A DNA stretch of 64,000 bases from Dendrophyllia cribrosa (Eukaryota > Cnidaria > Anthozoa > Scleractinia > Dendrophylliidae). This document shows, piece after piece, positions 1 through 10,857 of this stretch. The first letter of the stretch is position 1. Every line of letters begins with the position of its first letter. A program made the position numbers and the translations under genes. Below the pieces are notes generated by a model. The model was not told the origin of the DNA and searched no databases. It saw nothing but the letters and a program-made list of their open reading frames with translations. The DNA lies in assembly GCA_024195265.1 (NCBI GenBank), contig JAJLRJ010000014.1, positions 23,065,009-23,129,008 of the forward strand, read 5' to 3'.

Positions 1-385
1 GTGTTTACCCACAAATATGATATGCACTTCGTGACAAGCGTGACAAGCCCAAACAGCACCTGCGCAGAAGATCAGTTTCGCGCCTGGAGAGCGCAAACTG
101 TGACACCACGCCTGCCACTTGGCCAGCGTCATCGCGAAAACTGACATCATACAAAACGTTTAGATTTTTTCGTTTTTTAACTCAATACACGTATTTAGCA
201 AGGGTCACTGATTTTGTTTATTAACATTAACAAATTAAAGGTCTTTAAGACACATCATTTCAATCAAATGAATTATATGTGCTTACAAAAGGCATTCGTT
301 TGATGGCATTCTTGCTTATTTTACGAAAATCAAATACATTTGAATATACAGCTCATTGTAAAAATCAAAGCTCATGAAATTGTAT
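1..385. other. Unassigned AT-rich sequence
   Basis: No open frame, splice pair or repeat structure that I can support. It ends at the target-site duplication of the TIR element that follows. Confidence 0.5.
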
Positions 386-593
386 ACAGTTAATTAGCCT
401 CTTCCAGGCGTTCAGTGAGTGGGGCGCGAAAGAAAAATCGGGCGCAGGAGAAAAAAACGGAGGCGAGGCTGGGGAGAGGGGGCGAAAGAACGCCTGTGAA
501 ATTATTTTTAAAAAGCTCATGCCGCCCACTTTTGACCGCCGACAGCGGCAAAGAAACATGAACCCATTTTTTGCTAGTTGTGGTTTTCTGCTG

Positions 594-1127
594 TCAATCA
601 AAATCGTTGTAGATTTCCCGGGAAATATGATCCCATCGCATCCATTCCTTCGACAGCGGACTTTCAGGGCTTCCATAAACAATCTCACACGCTCCATTTT
701 TCGCTGCTTCTTCTTCGCCTTCTTCTTCGTCGACTCCGATAGCCACCGCTCTAATTCCAATGCTTCCAAGCTGTTCTACTTGGTCTTTCATGATCGCGAC
801 GAGCGGAGTAACCACAATTATCGTAAAAACAGCGTTTCGTTGCGATGCGTTGATTAACCTTGGAAAAAGTTGAAAGATCAAGCTCTTTCCAAATCCTGTT
901 GGAAGGATGGCGAAGACATCTTTTCCCAGAAACAGGTTTTGAAGACAATCTTTTTGCTCTTTAAATGTACGTAAACTATCTACATGCGGGAAATCTTTAA
1001 GCGCTTGCTGTAACACAGATTCAAACCGTGCGTGACTCGATGGAGGATGACCTTCGCACGCCATATCGCATTTCGTGTCTGCGTCAACAACGCTGCAGTG
1101 TTGACAACATGTGTCAAATTTGGCCAA
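594..1127 (-). pseudogene. RecQ-like DNA helicase, N-terminal fragment
   Basis: An open frame of 177 codons resembles the start of a RecQ-family helicase. The Walker A/motif I is visible as ILPTGFGKSLIFQ (about residues 94-106). Motif Ia follows as VVTPLVAIMKDQVEQL (about 126-141), and upstream is a RecQ-like stretch ending LFLGKDVFAI. The frame stops soon after a GSPES segment, before the DEAH box and the whole second RecA lobe, so it cannot be an active helicase. A run of Asp/Glu replaces the usual sequence after motif Ia. It lies entirely between the terminal repeats of the 395-1312 element, so it is probably a captured gene piece or the remnant of a larger element. Its transcription is unknown. 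Confidence 0.75.
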
Positions 1128-1129
1128 TC

Positions 1130-1185
1130 AGAGGGTATACCAGACTCTGGTATACCCTCTGGTATACCAGACTCTGGTATATCGA
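1130..1185. repeat. Short tandem/palindromic repeat of GGTATACC and AGACTCTGGTATA
   Basis: GGTATACCAGACTCT-type units alternate about four times between the RecQ frame start and the right terminal repeat of the TIR element. Confidence 0.75.
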
Positions 1186-1490
1186 CATGAGCTTTTTAAA
1201 AATAATTTCACAGGCGTTCTTTCGCCCCCTCTCCCCAGCCTCGCCTCGGTTTTTTTCTCCTGCGCCCGATTTTTCTTTCGCGCCCCACTAACTGAACGCC
1301 TGGAAGAGGCTAACAGTTAATTAAATGTGTTTTGACATAATCGCATATTAGTGCCCACTGCTCTTTAAAGAGCACGAGGAAATTTATTGGCAAACCGTAA
1401 ATAAGATGGTATTAATTCCAGATAAAGCAGATAAGTAATTATACCATACATAAAATATATGTATCCCTTTATATAACCATTTAATGTCCA

Positions 1491-1653
1491 GGGGCCGGAT
1501 TTACGAAGCCCTCCTAAGTTAAGACATATCCTAAGTATTGTTTCTTAACAATAGTCTATTGTCATTCCAACAATAGGCTATTGTTAAGAAACAATACTTA
1601 GGACTTGTCTTAAGGCCTCTCTTAACTAAGGAGGGCTTCGTGAATCCGGGCCC
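1491..1653. repeat. Palindromic MITE-like element
   Basis: GGGGCCGGATTTACGAAGCC at the left is mirrored by a GAATCCGGGCCC end at the right, and the two arms match through almost the whole length (hairpin of about 75 bp arms). It has no coding capacity. A target duplication is not clear. Confidence 0.75.
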
Positions 1654-2384
1654 AGTTCACTAAGCCAAATTCTAGATATGTAACATAAATCTAACATAAC
1701 TTATATAGTTATTATATTGGCACGAAAATGTTATGTTCCAAGAAAAATGGCGGCCGCGTCTTACTATCTTATAATAAAGTTTCTTTTTTCACACTGCAGG
1801 TGTATAATAAATACCTCATGGAATGATTGTTGTTTAATATAGTGATATATCTTCACCAGCCAGTTGTATTTTGCTTGTGCAATGTTAGTATAATATTTGT
1901 CAGTGTAAATCACTTTATTAAACCAACAATCATTTAATAAGATGCAATTATAAAATAACCAACCTAATGCCACACTAGGATTGGTCGAAAAATGTATAAT
2001 ATACCGTTACGAGATACTCGCTTGGATAAGTCTTGTTTTGTTATATTACGCTTCTTTTTAATTCAGTTTAAATTAAATGCTCCATGCTGTCATAAAATTG
2101 GAGATATCCCGAAAAATTCTGAGAGAATCATGTTTTAAATCTAAGCTGCGCAAGGATTGATATGGTAACACGCAACGCTTTCCCGACACATGCTGTAGCA
2201 TTGTACATGTAATATAATTGCAGTGTATTAGAATCCCGTTCAAGGTGGTAATAAGGTGCAATTAGGCAATTTTAATTAGGCACTCAAAGGGGCAGTATCA
2301 TAGGGATTTTGATATTATTTCAAAAAATGTTTTGGTATTTATCCTTTTAATATCAAAATTCAAGAAAAAACACTAAATTTCAGT
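1654..2384. other. Unassigned intergenic sequence
   Basis: AT-rich; only short frames without family resemblance. Nothing else recognised. Confidence 0.4.
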
Positions 2385-2640
2385 TTGTAAAAAGAGGTTT
2401 CATTTGAATGGTCATACCATAGGATTTCATCAACAGACTCAAAAGTTAGAACAAATGGTACCATGCAAAAGTTCTTCCAAAGAGGTTTCATTTGAATGGT
2501 CACACCATAGGATTTCATCAACAGACTCAAAATTTAGAACAAATGGTACCATGCAAAACTGAGTACTGCAGAAGAGGTTTCATTTGAATGGTCACATCAT
2601 AGGATTTTGTTGACAGACTCAAAAGCTAGAACAACACTAC
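2385..2640 (+). repeat. About 100-bp minisatellite, variant 2, about 2.5 copies
   Basis: Units carry GAGGTTTCATTTGAATGGTC, then a CATAGGATTTCATCAACAGA-like block, CTCAAAAGTTAGAACAAATG and GGTACCATGCAAAA. Same family as the larger arrays at 11150-12060 and 62440-63450, but with GTACCATGCAAAA in place of the CACCTTGTACAGC block. The variant recurs at 56785-57040 and, inverted, at 12505-12690. Confidence 0.85.
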
Positions 2641-2724
2641 ATATCTCCATAAATGACTCTGGTAGTAAAGGGTTAATGGTCCAGTGTTGTGATAAATTGC
2701 CACCATGAAGTACCAAAACTTTCG

Positions 2725-3035
2725 ATGAGTATATCTAGTCATAGTTAATAGAACAAACTGGTTATGAAACTCAATAAATTTCAAAAAGAGTGTACAAAGC
2801 TGCTTTGTTTTATGTTGAACGAACCGTGACCCTGCACATTGTTTTGTTTAACGTGTTAGCCCAAATGTTTCTACTGGTCAGTTGCTCATATGCATTTCAA
2901 TACCTTTTGTGTTTTGTGCAGGGTCAAGGCAAACGGACAAAAGAAATGGAGACTGACAAAAACATATAACAAAGGACTGACTGAGTTTCATAACCAGTTT
3001 ATTCTATTAACTATGATCTAGTCATATACGGACTG
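2725..3035. repeat. Inverted-repeat element of about 310 bp
   Basis: TATATCTAGTCATAGTTAAT near 2731 and ACTATGATCTAGTCATATA near 3012 are inverted. The following ACTGGTTATGAAACTCA is mirrored by TGAGTTTCATAACCAGT near 2984. A second internal inverted pair is CCTGCAC/GTGCAGG. No coding frame. Confidence 0.7.
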
Positions 3036-3189
3036 GGTCTGAACGAATAGCAGCTCGAAACAAGTTAGACTAACCTTTTTAAGGTTCTCATATTTTCGTT
3101 TCCTAAATGGGTTAGTACAGACGACGATTTCTTCATCTTTCAAGAATTAGATGATTCTTTCTCTTGCTGTTTTGTAATGATTTTGTAAA

Positions 3190-3850
3190 TAAGTAAAGGT
3201 ATTGAATATGAATTTACGAAAATCATACATATGACCTACGGATGAAACATGAGTGAAATTTGATTTATTTTTTTTTCAGGTTGCTTTTTCAACTGCTTAA
3301 AGTGCACCTAACCCCAAAATTTGTTTTTCGCTTAATCAACTCTATGTACGTTGAAAAGTTAAATGGTTAAATATTTCTTGTTTTTAACGTTGCGTTAGTG
3401 AATTATAGAGGTTTGAATTTACAAAATGTTAATAAGATGACTTCAAATCAAGACTCGTTTATTATACAACTACTTGTTTCCACCTCCAAATAATATTTTT
3501 TTTTTACAAATCAACTGACTATTAACAGTTTTTATTTAGTATTTCTTAAATTGATTATCCTTAAGCTGTGAACTACGTATTGTAAATTGAAGTAGAAATA
3601 ATGGTAAAGTCTTGATTTGACGTCATCTAATTGGCATTTTGTAAATGCAAATCTCAAGAACTCACTAACGCGACGTTAAAAACAAGAGATATTTCACTAT
3701 TCGACTTTTCAACGTACATTGAGTTGATTAAAAGAAAAAAATTGGGGTCAGGTGCACTTTAAGTTAACAGCAGACTGCGAAGAACAAATTTCACTCATGT
3801 TTTATCCGCAGTTCACATATATGACTTTTATGTATTCATATTCATGTATT
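3190..3850. repeat. Long imperfect inverted repeat (about 660 bp)
   Basis: Left-arm landmarks (ATGAGTGAAATTTGATT, AAGTGCACCTAACCCCAA, AACGTTGCGTTAGTGA, GATGACTTCAAATCAAGAC) return in reverse order and complement at about 3610-3800. The arms are diverged, so it is an old foldback or MITE pair. Confidence 0.7.
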
Positions 3851-3900
3851 TCACTATCATCGGGTACATCGCGAACTCACAATTAACCATCTATCTATAT

Positions 3901-3972
3901 GGCTTGGTAGCTCAGTGGATAGAGCATTGCACCGGTATCGCAAGGTTATGCGTTCGAATCTCGTTCAAGCCT
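3901..3972 (+). tRNA. tRNA-like sequence (anticodon GGT, Thr-like), possibly a tRNA-derived repeat
   Basis: The sequence folds as a cloverleaf: acceptor GGCTTGG/TCAAGCC (7 pairs, one G-U), D arm GCTC-GAGC, a 7-nt anticodon loop CCGGTAT giving anticodon GGT, and a TTCGAAT loop. A box TAGCTCAGTGG and B box GTTCGAATC fit pol III promoters. The anticodon stem closes with an A-C mismatch and the T stem has a C-T mismatch. A downstream CTGAATTTTTTTCAGG hairpin-like tail follows. The mismatches and the repetitive setting favour a SINE-like or pseudo-tRNA copy over a working tRNA gene. Confidence 0.45.
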
Positions 3973-4031
3973 GAATTTTTTTCAGGTTGCTATTTTAACT
4001 GTTTTAAACGTTCATAGCACACTGCGAGAAT

Positions 4032-4193
4032 CAATAGATGGTTTTCACTCACGTGACCTTCAGTCCTGTGGGACTCAAATGACAAAGGCCATGACGGCCA
4101 TGTTGGTGTACATAACAAAGGAAGTTCATTAAAATTCTTTTGTAGTTGTACACCAACATGGCCGCCGTGACATAACGTGAAAACCATCTATTG
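4032..4193. repeat. 162-bp MITE with CAATAGATGGTTTTCAC ends
   Basis: CAATAGATGGTTTTCACTCA at the left is mirrored by GTGAAAACCATCTATTG at the right, with an inner inverted pair ACCAACATGGCCG/CGGCCATGTTGGT. No coding capacity. Confidence 0.8.
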
Positions 4194-4300
4194 TCACTCA
4201 AGTAAAGGTATTGTACCATGGTTTGAAAAAAGGGGGTCAAAATTCCTGTGATACTGTTCCTTTCAGCAATTGCATGAATGCATGCATGCATGAGATAGAT

Positions 4301-4555
4301 CAGTTTTCAATTGAATGTCGTGAAACCAAAACTAAAGTTACACTCTGGCCAATCACAACAGACCAGACAAACCAATGAACCAATCAGAACGCGAAGCAAA
4401 TGCTTGTGGCCGGCGCAAAGCGCGGGAAAACGCCTGCGAGCAAGTCACGATTGGTTGAAAAATTGGCGGGTTTTTTTAACACAGCGCAAGCGTAGCAATG
4501 CCATCCATACACTTAAACGCTAATTACATTGGACACTCGACTGAAAGCCGCTGTA
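4301..4555. repeat. CCAAT-rich dispersed element, copy 1
   Basis: The ends TTTTCAATTGAATGTCG and ACACTCGACTGAAAGCCGC are diverged inverted repeats. The interior has repeated CCAATCA/TGATTGG boxes. Related copies lie at 6716-6985, 55743-56172 and 61640-61996. Confidence 0.8.
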
Positions 4556-5058
4556 TTATGCGCAACTCGAGAGTGCGGGCCTTAAACAAGCAGATAAAAG
4601 TATGCAAGCTTAAGTATACAGATACTTTTAACGTACAACGTGAAGATTCTCCAAAAGTTACGAAAAAGTAGTAATGCCGTAGGCTATGAAGACTTTTCAT
4701 AGCCCACAGCATCATCGACTGTTATTGGCTATTGCCTGTTAATGGAATAATAACCACGCTTGCCAGAGCATCCGCTTTTTTCTACTCTTGTTTCACCCGC
4801 CAATGAAAGACAGGGTGGATCAAGAATGGAAACAACCGGATGCTGTGGCAGGCGAACTAAAGCTTTGCTCTTATACAAAGGTAATCGCACTAGCATGAAG
4901 CGACTGAGAGTATAACTACTACCCCCCTGGATGGGATGCTGGTCCATCGCAAGGTTACCCCCAGCATTATATCGCCGGCACCCATTTCTACACCTGGGTG
5001 AAGAGAGAGACAACGTAGAGCAAAGTTTCTTGTCTAGGGAAACACAAGACGGCAGAGA
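4556..5058. other. Unassigned intergenic sequence
   Basis: No supported gene. A frame running through it on the minus strand owes its length to the minisatellite and tRNA-derived repeat that follow. Confidence 0.4.
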
Positions 5059-5059
5059 C

Positions 5060-5145
5060 CAGGCGTGCAGGGACGGCGTGCAGGCGTGCAGAGACGGCGT
5101 GCAGGCGTGCAGAGACGGCGTGCAGGCGTGCAGAGACGGCGTTCG
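5060..5145. repeat. 21-bp minisatellite
   Basis: GCGTGCAGAGACG and GCGTGCAG blocks alternate in about four tandem 21-bp units. Because 21 is a multiple of three, both strands stay open, giving artefactual repeats such as ACRDGVQ on the plus strand. Confidence 0.9.
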
Positions 5146-5204
5146 TTTCTCAAAACTAAAAATAACTTTTAGGCCGCGAAAAGTCTTCGGGAGTTTTAAG
5201 AAAC

Positions 5205-5285
5205 GCACGCCAGGCTCGAGCCACCGTCCTTCAGGTCGAAAGTTCGACGCGCTAACCACTAAACCACCGCGCCTCCACTGTCGCA
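5205..5285 (-). repeat. tRNA-derived SINE-like fragment
   Basis: On the minus strand GGCGCGGTGGTTTAGTGGTT resembles a tRNA 5' half with an A box, and GTGGCTCGAGCC resembles a degenerate B box. The fold is not a complete cloverleaf. Confidence 0.5.
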
Positions 5286-5639
5286 CTAGACAAGCTACTG
5301 ATACTTCAAAGCGAATTCAAAGCATTTACTGTGGAACCAAGTTAATAGAAACACCAACGGTCAGCGGTATTCCACCAGCTGTAATATACTGTAACAAAGG
5401 CGTCTCTTATAGGTGTCTGATAAAATCACAAGCCCTTACAACAGCTGATTTCACTACAGTATGCAGAGACGGGCTTTTTAAACATGATTCGCTCAAGATA
5501 AGACAATGGTGATAAAATTCGCACATAAAATGATCTCGAAGAGTAAATACTTATTTCCACGAATAACAAGATCTATAAATGTTCTTCAGCATTTTCTGAC
5601 AATGAGCAAATCTTGACGGTCTAATTAATCACGACTGGC

Positions 5640-5820
5640 TAATCATGCACGCGAATCATGGCGGGCGAGTCATAACAGGCGAATTATATTAAAAAACAAA
5701 AACGGTTCGCACACTATTCAGGAAGTTCGTATTTACTCTGTGAACTCAGTTTTTGGGTGAATCATATCTAATCATCGGCGGACCATGACGGGCGAATCAT
5801 AGCCAGCGAATCATGTTTGA
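5640..5820 (+). repeat. Degenerate GCGAATCATGGCGGGCGA repeats
   Basis: GGCGAATCAT or close variants recur about seven times with irregular spacing. It lies just beyond the 3' end of the GPCR gene (minus strand). Confidence 0.6.
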
Positions 5821-5918
5821 AAAACCAGTGCCTATACACTGTAGTGAAATAAGCTGTAAAGTCCTCACCACACTTTACCCCTTAGTTCTTTTGTAGTGAT
5901 GACAACGCAAGCCAAACA

Positions 5919-6606
5919 TTATAGCATTTCACTACCTTGGTCAAAGGACCCTCGTGGTCCATCATTGTAGTCGAACATGACTTCCGATGGTGGAGGCGAT
6001 GCCGACGGCGAAGATTCCCGTTGTTTCTCCGCCCCGCGAAGCCGACCGACTGCCGACGGAAACATACTCAATTCGTGCAATCCCAGCCCTGAATCGTTTT
6101 CACGTGGCATGGAGTCGATTTTTTCACGTGACGCGGAGTCGATTTCTTCTCGCGTCATTGTCGGTGTCGATGCGTAGTTCTTCTCGAGTGGTCTGGGGTT
6201 GTAGCTGAAGTCGTACTGCGCATGCGGCATCGGCTTCGGTCGGAACAGAGGAGGTGGGTCGGACTCTACAGAGAATGACTCAGACAGATTTTCCACGCTA
6301 AATAATTCCTTCTTTGTGATGCACTGGCATTTGATGAAGTGCCACAGATGTCGCTTGAATTCAGGGTTGTATACGAAGAACATGATAGGGTTGACAATCG
6401 TGACGCTGTAGGTGAGAATGTACAGAACGTTTTGAGCGTCCTGGAAGTAAAACTTTTTTTCGCCGTCGCCGAAGACCTTAATGATCCACATGATATGGTG
6501 AGGCAACAAAAGGATGGCAAACACAACGACATAAGCGACCAACATGCGCAGAATACGCCGATGACGGTCACGGCGACAGGCGCGCTCAGGGTCAAGGACT
6601 CTGAAC
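5919..6606 (-). CDS. Class A GPCR, coding exon 3 (TM6, TM7, C-terminal tail)
   Basis: Last coding exon of the receptor. On the minus strand the acceptor is TTCTTTCAATTCTATCACAG followed by GTTCAG. Its first base completes the Arg codon begun in exon 2, which fixes the frame (phase 2). It encodes intracellular loop 3 with a basic run (ERACRRDRHRR), TM6 (about 235-257) with F-A-I-L-L-L-P-H-H, and TM7 (about 272-292) with NPIMF. A helix-8-like FKRHLWHFIKCQC follows, with possible palmitoylation cysteines, then a tail of about 130 residues rich in Ser/Pro/Glu. CWxP of TM6 reads LLLP and NPxxY reads NPIMF, so two activation switches are altered. The PHH after the TM6 proline recalls peptide-type receptors. 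The frame ends at a stop at 5919-5921. An open stretch upstream to 6704 is intronic. Confidence 0.9.
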
Positions 6607-6715
6607 CTGTGATAGAATTGAAAGAAATATGTCACACTGACGTGCAATACAAGTACAATTACCAGTGATTTCACAAAACCTATGAAACAAAATAACATAG
6701 TCAAAAGAATACAAC

Positions 6716-6985
6716 GGTGTTTTCAATTGAGTCTGGTAAAACCAAAACCAAAGTAAATACTCTGGCCAATAACAAACGCACAGACAATCTATTGAACCAA
6801 TCAAAACTCGTAGCAAATATATGTAGATGCCGCCAGGCGCGAGAAAAAGCGTCCGAGCAAGTCACGATTGGTTTTGGTTTACTTCTGATTAGCCGAGAAA
6901 GTGGCACGAAATTTTTTAGCCAATCACAAAGCGCTATAGCAATGCAAAACCAAAGCAATCGTGTAATTAGTTTCGACAATCATTG
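6716..6985. repeat. CCAAT-rich dispersed element, copy 2
   Basis: Begins TTTTCAATTGAGTCTGG and ends near TTTCGACAATCATTGG, with repeated CCAATNA boxes inside. Inserted in intron 2 of the receptor gene. Confidence 0.8.
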
Positions 6986-7559
6986 GGGGTTTGCACATGA
7001 CGTCATAAAAAATGAAAAATCTAAACTATAAATCCTACAAAGCTGTTTCTATTGTTACAATCCCTCAGAAAAAGTTTCAGGTTTTAACGATACTTTGCTT
7101 CCGAATTTTAAAGATTTTAAATGTGTCACGCAATTCGTCACGCTATTTCAGATAAGCCGTGAAAATAAACAAAATTGAACCAGTTGAAAGTTATTTTTGC
7201 ATTATAGATGCTTATAAGACGATTTAATGGAAAAAAAATAGTGGATCCAATATTTTGTGATAAGATTTTGGGTGTAATTAAGACTTTGAAGTTTTGGCCG
7301 AATGCTCTTGCGCTTCAAAATTTAGCCCAGATGTATAGTTTTAACTCTGTGCAATTCGATAAACATTTTGGACTGTAAATCTGCTTTGTAATGCTTTTTT
7401 TTTTCTGAATTTTGATATGACTTAAGTGAAAACCTTTCTAGTATCTACTTTCATAGTTTATGTGACACCACTTTTATATTAACTTAAGTGAACTTCTGTC
7501 ACTGAGAAATATCATATTTCAACTTGTTTTGACATATCAATTTCATCTTCCCCGTTCCT

Positions 7560-7960
7560 TCCTCGTTCCCATGGTTATTCGCCAGCTTGGCGGCTTCCGG
7601 CTTCCTCATTCTTAAACACTAAAATCGATAGGCGATATATTTTGGTTGCTCGCCAGCTCGGCGGCTGCCTTCCTCGTTTCTTAAACACTAAATTTTATTG
7701 GCGAACCACTATACTTCTGCATTCTTTATACGCTAAAATCGATTAGCGAGCTACTTGGCGAGCCACCAAGCCGCCGAGCCGGCGAATAAAAGCACTAAAA
7801 TATATACTCGGCCTTTCCATCCTGGTTTTATGATAAATTCGACCGATGATCCACCGAGCCGGCAAGGCACTAAGCTATATGTCTTCCTAGTTCTTTGAAC
7901 ACTAAACTTGACTAGCGAGCCACAATACTTCCGAAGTATTGGTCTTCCTCGCTCGCTGTA
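7560..7960. repeat. Degenerate repeats with GCCGCCAAG/CTTGGCGGC cores
   Basis: The motif C-TTAAACACTAAAATCGAT with neighbouring GCCAGCTCGGCGGCT or its complement recurs about four times in both orientations. Looks like the remains of an inverted-repeat family. Confidence 0.55.
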
Positions 7961-8000
7961 ACAAAATTCTCTATAACGTGGACACCTTATAATTGAATCT

Positions 8001-9750
8001 TAAGGTGGCTCCGTTGTTATTTCGGGCGCACTCGTCTATAACAAACTTTGTCTCATAACGTTTCCGGCTGTAAAGCGATGCTTCTAAAAATTTGCGAAAA
8101 CTTACAGCTATTATCTAGCAATAACATGATAGAATTCGATTTTAATGGGAAAAAATATATTTAGTGATAATCGGGCTTAAATGAACCCCACTTTTTGAAC
8201 AAAATGGCACCCTGTGAAAAATTTTGCTGTTATATTTGTGTTAAATTTCTGGAATCAGCTTACATTGACTTAATACATACCCATACCAAGTTTCAGCAAA
8301 ATCGTTGGAGCAGAAATGCGGAAGAATTAACGCCATCAAAATTTAGCCCTAAAATTCTCTTAAAATTTTTAATACTTCATGCTCTTTGACTAAACAATCT
8401 ACGAACCCAAATTTCTGGGAGAAGCCTTCCCAATGCTTGCTACATCTGAATTATAAGCCGATTGCAAATCGTGCGAACCGTTAAAAAGTATTCACTAGTT
8501 CTGTAAATATTATAAAATGCTCCAAAACCTGCTGAAATCCCCAATGCTGCGTTTTCCATCATTTTTCGAAAATTATCCTGCAGTTTGGTGTCAAACTCCT
8601 TCCACATGAATTTCAAGGTACTGCAATACTTTTACACCGATTCTTTTTTGCTTAGAAGGGCTTACAATTGGATAAATAGTTGATGGGATTATAAGCTGCT
8701 CCGCATCTGAGCTCAGGCGAAGCTGACAAGCAGTTTTCAGAGTTTTGTTTATGAATACGAAATGAGCACGTGTGGAATTTATTCTAAGAATTCGCACCTT
8801 CATAAGGGGGGCGAATGAAATATGCGCGCTAGTTACCCCAGGAGGGGAGGGAGCATGTACGCTCCATTAAAAGTTTCCATGGTATGCAATGTTTTTAAAT
8901 GCGGAGACTACGCTGACTACGCGCGCATAGCTTGACGCCCCCCTAACTAAGGTGCGAATTCTTAGAATAAATTCCACACGTGCTCATTTCGTATTCATAA
9001 ACAAAACTCTGAAAACTGCTTGTCAGCTTCGCCTGAGCTCAGATGCGGAATAGCTTATAATCCCAACAACTATTTCTCCAATTGCAAGCCCTTCTAAGCA
9101 AAAAACAATCGATGTAAAAGTATTGCAGTACCTTGAAATTCACGTGGAAGGAGTTTGATATTAAACTGCAGGATAATTTTCGAAAAATGATGGAAAACGC
9201 AGCATTGGAGATTTGAGCAGGTTTTGTAGCATTTTATAATATTTACAGAACTAGTGAATACTTTTTAACGGTTCGCACGATTTACAATCGGCTTATAATT
9301 CAGATTTAGCAAGCATTGGAAAGGCTTCTCCCAGAAATTTGGGTTCGTAGATTGTTTAGTAAAAGAGCGTGAAGTATTTAGAATTTTAAGAGAATTTTGG
9401 GGCTAAATTTTAATGGCGTTAATTCTTCCGTATTTCTGCTCCAACGATTTTGCTGAAACTTGGTATGGGTATGTATTAAGTCAATGTAAGCTGATTCCAG
9501 AAATTTAACACAAATATAACAGCAAAATTTTTCACAGGGTGCGATTTTGTTCGAAAAGAAGGGGTTCATTTAAGCCCGATTATCACTAAATGTATTTTTT
9601 TCCCATTAAAATCGAATTCTATCATGTTATTGCTAGATAATAGCTGTAAGTTTTCGCAAAGTTTTAGAAGCATCGCTTTACAGCCGGAAAAGTTATGAGA
9701 CAAAGTTTGTCATAGACGAGTGCGCCCGAAATAACAACGGAGCCACCTTA
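8001..9750. mobile_element. 1.75-kb foldback element (type 1) with about 0.8-kb inverted arms
   Basis: TAAGGTGGCTCCGTTGTTAT at 8001 is mirrored at 9750. The arms (about 8001-8803 and 8948-9750) are inverted copies with scattered differences, around a loop of about 145 bp. Short matching frames in the two arms are mirror images, not genes. No transposase. A partial copy (26493-27288) follows segment copy A. I could not find a convincing target duplication. Confidence 0.9.
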
Positions 9751-10164
9751 TTGTTCTGCGGCATTTCGTTTTCCCCACATAAGATTGTTTAGATTTTCTT
9801 ACTGAGAATACATCAACCTACGGACAACACGTTTTTGAAATAAAACGTACTGAAACGTTATTTTAAAGCGACATTTCCTTTGTGTTACAAGATTTTATCC
9901 AATCGTGAGACTCCAAAACAATGGCCAAGAAAGGCTTCTAATTTTCCATGTTTCCCACATAGAAATTTTGCTGCATTAAAACTCAGAATAGTTTCACTAA
10001 AAGGGAATCAATAAGTAAACTAGAGAGAAATAAATGCGCTATCTGATGAAGTGATAGTGGATTTTCATGTTTTAGCCAATGAGGTGGACGGTTTCAACAA
10101 TATCACAATAATACCTTTCTGCATTCCCTGCCATTGAGTTGCCTAGTTCTTACTAGGACCATTA

Positions 10165-10800
10165 CTTAAATCCTTAAGACGGACATCAATAATTCGCTGG
10201 TTGTGCCGAATTTCACTTGTTCGTCTGTAACTAAACTCTCTATATGGCGGATACCTCTCTAAGACAGACATGAATGATTGGTTGGTTCTTTTCTGACTCC
10301 GAATTTCACTTGTTCGTCTGTAACTAAACTCTCTATAAGGCGGACATCTCTCTAAGACGGACATCAATTATTAGCTGGTTCTGGCCGAATGTCACTTTTT
10401 CGTCTGTAACTAAACTCTCTATAAGGCCGACACCTCTCTAAGACGGACATCAATTATTGGCTGGTTCTGGCCGAATGTGACTTGTTCGTCTGTAACTAAA
10501 CTCTCTATAAGGCCGACACCTCTCTAAGACGGACATCAATTATTGGCTGGTTCTGGCCGAATGTGACTTGTTCGTCTGTAACTAAACTCTGTGTAAAGTG
10601 GACACTCTCTAAGACGGACATCAATTACTGGTTGGTTCTGACCGAATTTCACTTGTTCGTCTGTAACTACTCTCTATAAGGCCGACAACTCTCTAAGATG
10701 GACATCATTTATTGGCTGGTTATGGCCGAATTTCACTTGTTCGTCTATAACTAAACTCACTATAAAGCGGACAACTCTCTAAGGCGCACACCTTATGCAG
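10165..10800. repeat. 86-bp tandem array, about 7 copies
   Basis: The unit carries AAGACGGACATCAATTATTG, GCTGGTTCTGGCCGAATG, TTCGTCTGTAACTAAACTCT and ATAAGGCCGACACCTCTCT. It ends about 50 bp from the splice donor of GPCR exon 2. Copy-to-copy changes are mostly single bases, with one shortened unit near 10670. Confidence 0.9.
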
Positions 10801-10857
10801 GTCTCGATGTGTCCGGTATATAAAGAGTATACTGTACAGTAATTGTCACTCTATTAC

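Larger units (their letters stand above)
395..1312. mobile_element. 918-bp TIR element with 127-bp inverted ends and 9-bp target duplication
   Basis: The left end (395-521) and right end (1186-1312) are near-perfect inverted repeats starting TAGCCTCTTCCAGGCG. They are flanked by identical 9-bp direct repeats ACAGTTAAT at 386-394 and 1313-1321, the mark of a cut-and-paste insertion. A 9-bp duplication is typical of Mutator-like elements, but no transposase is present, so the superfamily is an inference. The interior carries a RecQ-like helicase fragment on the minus strand, so this is a non-autonomous element with captured or vestigial coding sequence. Confidence 0.85.
6607..10857 (-). other. 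GPCR intron 2 (about 4.25 kb)
   Basis: Bounded by a GTAATA donor after exon 2 and a CACAG acceptor before exon 3. It contains the CCAAT-rich element, GC-rich degenerate repeats, the 1.75-kb foldback element and the 86-bp tandem array. No additional exon is needed, since exons 2 and 3 join in phase. Confidence 0.8.

Noticed and set aside
365..769. Minus-strand frame of 134 codons overlapping the RecQ fragment
   Set aside because: It runs through the left terminal repeat and overlaps the helicase-like frame in another phase; the composition is low-complexity Lys/Arg. A shadow frame.
4729..5512. Long frames on both strands (185 and 193 codons) with TPSLHAC or RDGVQAC repeats
   Set aside because: The length comes from the 21-bp minisatellite, which stays open in all frames without a stop, plus a tRNA-derived repeat. 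No splice or domain support.
6592..6816. Alternative extension of the GPCR C-terminal exon upstream of 6606
   Set aside because: An acceptor at about 6681 leads to a wrong frame and early stop; the acceptor at 6607 joins exon 2 in phase.
8195..9569. Matching peptides CEKFCCYICVKFLESAY on plus (8195) and minus (9378) strands
   Set aside because: They are mirror images from the two arms of the foldback element, with no domain and disabled surroundings.
10143..10367. Repeated peptide MSVLERCPPYREFSYRRTSE
   Set aside because: Produced by the 86-bp tandem array, not a coding repeat.
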